This document shows positions 7,959 through 10,134 of a DNA stretch of 10,134 nucleotides, in pieces (the stretch's first letter is position 1; every line of letters starts with the position of its first letter). Source of the stretch: Nanobdellota archaeon (lineage in GTDB: Archaea > Nanobdellota > Nanobdellia > Woesearchaeales > JAHJBD01); the NCBI GenBank assembly GCA_018813725.1, contig JAHJBD010000127.1, forward strand, positions 1 to 10,134. Direction: 5' to 3'. The position numbers were made by a program, and so were the translations under genes. The notes under the pieces are model-generated. The model had not been told where the DNA came from, did no database searches, and saw nothing but the letters and a program-made list of their open reading frames with translations.

Positions 7959-7965
7959 AGGAGGG
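7959..7965 (+). promoter_or_regulatory. Shine-Dalgarno sequence of the zinc-ribbon gene
   Basis: AGGAGGG ends 11 nt before the ATG at 7977. It is the strongest ribosome-binding match upstream of any gene here. I see no TATA box at the leaderless spacing for this gene, so it is probably translated from a serS read-through mRNA. Confidence 0.6.
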
Positions 7966-7976
7966 TATCTTAACAA

Positions 7977-8231
7977 ATGAAATTTGCATCTTGGGCGTAT
8001 CTGATCATAGGAACTATTGTTGCCATAATCTCTTTTTCTCTAGGACAGGGTGTGCTTGCATATCTTGGGATTGGAGTTGCTGTATTTGGGGCTGTAAGGA
8101 TATTTATCCTAAGGACAAAGAAGGTAAAGAAGCAGGAGCATACATATACCATATGCCCATATTGTTCTGCAACTGTGAGCAAGACTGATAATTATTGTGC
8201 CAAATGCGGAAAAAGATTACGTAACATTTAA
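7977..8231 (+). CDS. Small membrane protein with C-terminal zinc ribbon
   Basis: An 84-residue protein with two closely spaced hydrophobic helices (about 6-22 and 25-45), then a basic stretch RTKKVKK (46-52) and a four-cysteine zinc ribbon: C60-P-Y-C63 and C74-A-K-C77-G-K. By the positive-inside rule, the basic stretch puts the ribbon in the cytoplasm with both ends inside. Such short two-helix zinc-ribbon proteins recur in archaea and bacteria without an assigned function; I do not know a role for this one. It follows serS by 38 bp with its own Shine-Dalgarno sequence, so co-transcription is likely. That need not mean a shared function. The stop codon overlaps the TATA box of the following gene. 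The intact Cys4 motif and ribosome site make this a real gene despite its size. Confidence 0.82.
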   Translation: MKFASWAYLIIGTIVAIISFSLGQGVLAYLGIGVAVFGAVRIFILRTKKVKKQEHTYTICPYCSATVSKTDNYCAKCGKRLRNI

Positions 8232-8233
8232 AT
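8226..8233 (+). promoter_or_regulatory. TATA box of the Orc1/Cdc6 gene
   Basis: ATTTAAAT overlaps the stop codon of the zinc-ribbon gene and is centred 27-28 nt before the ATG at 8257, again predicting a leaderless transcript. Confidence 0.55.
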
Positions 8234-8256
8234 TAAATTAAGTCTTTCTCATATTT

Positions 8257-9321
8257 ATGTTTAAAGATATGTTAGGTTCTGACCAGACATTGTTTAAGAA
8301 TGAGGATGCTCTGGATTATTCTTTTATCCCAAAAGCTATACCATACAGGGAGAGCCAGCAGCAGCATATAGCAACTTGCATAAAGCCGCTTTTCCAGCAA
8401 AGGAACGGCAAGAACCTGGTTGTGCACGGCAAACCAGGCATTGGTAAGACTGTCGCTACCTTGCACCTTTTCAGGGAGATCGAAGAAGAGACAGATGATG
8501 TGGTTCCAGTCTATGTAAACTGCTGGCAAAAGAACACAACCTTCAAGATCATGGTTGAGATGTGTAATGTACTTGGATACAAGTTTACACAGAACAAAAA
8601 TACTGAAGAGCTTTTTGACATTGTAAAGAACATCGCTAACAAGAAAGGTATTGCTTTTGCTTTTGATGAGGTTGATAAGGTCCAGGATTTTGATTTCCTT
8701 TACATGATACTTGAAGAGATATTCAAGAAGACCATAATCCTCATCACAAACTACAAGACATTCTTTGATAACCTTGATGAAAGGATAAGATCTAGGCTTA
8801 TGGCTGACATACTAGAGTTCAAGCAGTACAACCAAGCTGAAATACTGGGCATACTTAAAGAAAGGGTGAGCTATGCTTTTGTGCCAGGGATATTTGAAGA
8901 TGGCCTGCTTGATATGATAGCAAAGAAGACATATGAGACTGGTGATATGCGAACTGGCCTGCATATGATAAGGGAAGCTGGACTAAATGCTGAGAACAGG
9001 TCATCAAAGAAAGTATCCATGGAAGATATCAAGGCTGCAATCGAAAAGCTTAGCAATTACAGCGCAAATCCAAGCGATGACCTTGAGGATGATATCCAAT
9101 CCATATTGATCCTTATCAAAAAGAATCCAAAGTCCAAGATGGGAGACTTATACAAGCTGTACCAGGATGATGGCGGCTTGTCAGTCTACAGGACTTTTGT
9201 TCGAAAGGTAAAGAAACTTGCCGACGGAAAGTTTGTGATTCTTTCAAAGACAGAAGGCGGGGCTGAAGGAAATACCACTGTGGTTGAACCTACTGGTGTC
9301 AAGAAATTGGATGAGTTCTAG
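8257..9321 (+). CDS. cdc6: Orc1/Cdc6-type replication initiator AAA+ ATPase
   Basis: Archaeal homologue of eukaryotic Orc1/Cdc6; such proteins bind origins as ATP complexes and recruit the MCM helicase. The AAA+ domain shows Walker A GKPGIGKT (58-65), Walker B FAFDEVD (134-140, acidic pair Asp137-Glu138), sensor 1 Asn165 in LITNYKTF, a possible arginine finger in the LDERIRSRL stretch (173-181), and sensor 2 Arg232 in TGDMRTGLHMI. A lid with helices follows to about 265. Residues 276-346 fit a compact C-terminal winged helix for DNA binding. At 354 residues it is shorter than the roughly 370-420 typical of archaeal members. I see no origin-like repeat set next to it. The gene has its own TATA box, and a run of six T just after the stop could end transcription. 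Another Orc-like AAA+ ATPase role cannot be excluded. Confidence 0.9.
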   Translation: MFKDMLGSDQTLFKNEDALDYSFIPKAIPYRESQQQHIATCIKPLFQQRNGKNLVVHGKPGIGKTVATLHLFREIEEETDDVVPVYVNCWQKNTTFKIMVEMCNVLGYKFTQNKNTEELFDIVKNIANKKGIAFAFDEVDKVQDFDFLYMILEEIFKKTIILITNYKTFFDNLDERIRSRLMADILEFKQYNQAEILGILKERVSYAFVPGIFEDGLLDMIAKKTYETGDMRTGLHMIREAGLNAENRSSKKVSMEDIKAAIEKLSNYSANPSDDLEDDIQSILILIKKNPKSKMGDLYKLYQDDGGLSVYRTFVRKVKKLADGKFVILSKTEGGAEGNTTVVEPTGVKKLDEF

Positions 9322-9331
9322 CCATATCTCC

Positions 9332-9337
9332 TTTTTT
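9332..9337 (+). terminator. Oligo-T terminator after the Orc1/Cdc6 gene
   Basis: Six T residues begin 11 nt after the stop codon at 9319-9321, with no hairpin. Archaeal RNA polymerase commonly terminates at such T runs, so this probably separates the Orc1/Cdc6 transcript from the next gene. Confidence 0.4.
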
Positions 9338-9347
9338 CTACGAAAAG

Positions 9348-9359
9348 TTTATTATATAT
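9348..9359 (+). promoter_or_regulatory. TATA box of the Trp-rich conserved protein gene
   Basis: TTTATTATATAT lies about 24-28 nt before the ATG at 9379, depending on the register used. It again predicts transcription start at the start codon. Confidence 0.55.
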
Positions 9360-9363
9360 CTAA

Positions 9364-9381
9364 CATGAAGATATCATCATG
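9364..9381. repeat. Near-perfect palindrome over the start codon
   Basis: CATGA-A-GATATC-A-TCATG is an 18-nt palindrome broken only by one A/A pair on each side of the central GATATC. It covers the predicted transcription start and the ATG at 9379. It could be an operator, or chance in AT-rich DNA. Confidence 0.3.
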
Positions 9382-9891
9382 AAACCAAAAAAGGTTGTAG
9401 TAAATGACCTAATGCAGAAAAACTATGTATACTATCTTGTCGAACCGATAGGCAAGAATTTTCACCCTGAATTCAAGCCTGAGCTTACACCAAAAGATAT
9501 GCTTGAGCTTGGGGTATTCGGGGGCAAGTACATGACTGACTGCAAGGATGAATTTCCAAAGTCATGGTTTCTTAATGCAAAGCTCTGCCATGAGAAGCAT
9601 GATAAAGAGCTAAACTACTTCAAGGTCAATGCTTCACTTCCCCTAAAGGTATGGATCAAGAAAGGGTGGATCAACAGCAGGCATGATCCTCGAGGATGGT
9701 TCCAGTGGTATTGCAGGTATTATATGGGGCGAAGGCTCGGTGAAGAGGACATGCGACAGGTAAAAAGGTGGAAAGCGATAAAGAGGCATGTTGGCGCTGT
9801 AAGGAAGAATTGTGCTGAAGGAAATAAAACTTGCAGGCCAAAGCAAAGGCAGGCGCTTCTCCATTGGGCATATGATAGTCGGAAGATCTAA
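9379..9891 (+). CDS. Conserved Trp-rich basic protein of unknown function
   Basis: A 170-residue, strongly basic soluble protein. I recall similar uncharacterised proteins in bacteria and in eukaryotes such as plants and fungi, all without a known role; that is memory, not a search. The apparent conserved core starts with MLELGVFGGKYMTDC (41-55), then EFPKSWF (58-64), LNYF (78-81), KVWIKKGWI (90-98), the striking DPRGWFQWYCRYYMGRR (103-119), QVKRW (127-131) and the C-terminal RQRQALLHWAYD (155-166). There are five cysteines (55, 70, 112, 145, 152), but their spacing is not a clear zinc site. The clustered Arg, Trp and Tyr would suit nucleic-acid or nucleotide binding, which is speculation. 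The gene has its own TATA box. Its stop overlaps by 4 nt the stop of the convergent acylphosphatase gene. Confidence 0.85.
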   Translation: MKPKKVVVNDLMQKNYVYYLVEPIGKNFHPEFKPELTPKDMLELGVFGGKYMTDCKDEFPKSWFLNAKLCHEKHDKELNYFKVNASLPLKVWIKKGWINSRHDPRGWFQWYCRYYMGRRLGEEDMRQVKRWKAIKRHVGAVRKNCAEGNKTCRPKQRQALLHWAYDSRKI

Positions 9892-10134
9892 TACCTTATA
9901 TTGAAAGATTCATATTTTTCTGTTTGTTCTTCTTTCTTGACATCAACACTATCAACCCTTGCTATATCAGGACCAGTATTGCACCAGCGCAGAAATAAGG
10001 ATAGCTGTTCTTCTGTGCCCGCTGCAACTATCTCAACATCATTGCCAGTGTTCTTTACCCAGCCTTTAATGCCTATTTGGATCGCCTTATCACGTGTTTT
10101 GGCCCTGAAAAATACTCCCTGGACACGGCCTTTG
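9888..10134 (-). CDS. acyP: Acylphosphatase, C-terminal part (N-terminus outside window)
   Basis: Small cytoplasmic enzyme that hydrolyses acyl phosphates to a carboxylate and phosphate. The minus-strand frame runs from the right edge to the TAG at 9888-9890, giving 81 residues beginning KGRVQGVFFRAKT. The phosphate-binding loop GRVQGVFFR with its catalytic Arg, and the catalytic Asn in GWVKNTGNDVEI, are both present. The order then matches the family, ending in YESFNIRY. A complete acylphosphatase has about 90-100 residues, so roughly 10 are missing at the N-terminus because the window ends, not because the gene is broken. It is convergent with the Trp-rich protein gene, and the two stops overlap by 4 nt. 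No functional link between the two is evident. Confidence 0.93.
   Translation of the reverse strand, partial: KGRVQGVFFRAKTRDKAIQIGIKGWVKNTGNDVEIVAAGTEEQLSLFLRWCNTGPDIARVDSVDVKKEEQTEKYESFNIRY

Noticed and set aside
7939..7976. Possible hairpin terminator between serS and the zinc-ribbon gene
   Set aside because: The GC-rich segment does not form a convincing stem and has no T run; it mainly holds the Shine-Dalgarno sequence.
9700..9708. TTCCAGTGG resembling part of an archaeal origin recognition box
   Set aside because: It encodes the conserved Phe-Gln-Trp of the Trp-rich protein, the rest of the box does not match, and there is only one copy.

Overview
The window looks like a chromosomal segment from an archaeon, probably a small-genome DPANN lineage such as Woesearchaeota; the lineage is an inference from gene style, not a search. 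The archaeal evidence is direct. There is an Orc1/Cdc6-type AAA+ replication initiator, a Lrp/AsnC-style regulator, a short archaeal-type alpha-glucan phosphorylase, and A/T-rich TATA boxes centred about 25-28 nt upstream of nearly every first start codon. The DNA is moderately AT-rich and densely coded. No gap exceeds about 105 bases, and I see no tRNA, rRNA, CRISPR, insertion sequence or prophage.

Layout. 2-1360 (+): alpha/beta hydrolase with a long helical N-terminal part; its frame is open to the left edge, so it is probably 5'-truncated. 1395-2726 (+): MgtE magnesium channel. 2742-4067 (-): unrecognised 441-residue soluble protein, convergent with mgtE and divergent from 4172-4768 (+), a Lrp/AsnC-like regulator. 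The divergent intergenic region holds a perfect 6-bp inverted repeat next to TATA-like sequences. 4840-6618 (+): GT35 alpha-glucan phosphorylase. 6667-7938 (+): seryl-tRNA synthetase, followed 38 bp later by a small membrane zinc-ribbon protein (7977-8231, +). 8257-9321 (+): Orc1/Cdc6. 9379-9891 (+): a Trp-rich conserved protein of unknown function. 9888-10134 (-): C-terminal part of an acylphosphatase running off the right edge; its stop overlaps that of the preceding gene by 4 nt.

How the genes work together. This is mostly a run of single-gene transcription units with housekeeping roles: Mg2+ uptake, storage-glucan breakdown to glucose-1-phosphate, Ser-tRNA charging, replication initiation and acyl-phosphate hydrolysis. 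Only serS plus the zinc-ribbon gene look co-transcribed. Six genes have a TATA box placed so that transcription would start at or next to the start codon, which implies leaderless mRNAs. The zinc-ribbon gene instead has a Shine-Dalgarno sequence, as expected for an internal cistron. The least explained part is the divergent pair of the 441-residue protein and the regulator, with the operator-like dyad between them. I found no defence island or clearly new multi-gene system.
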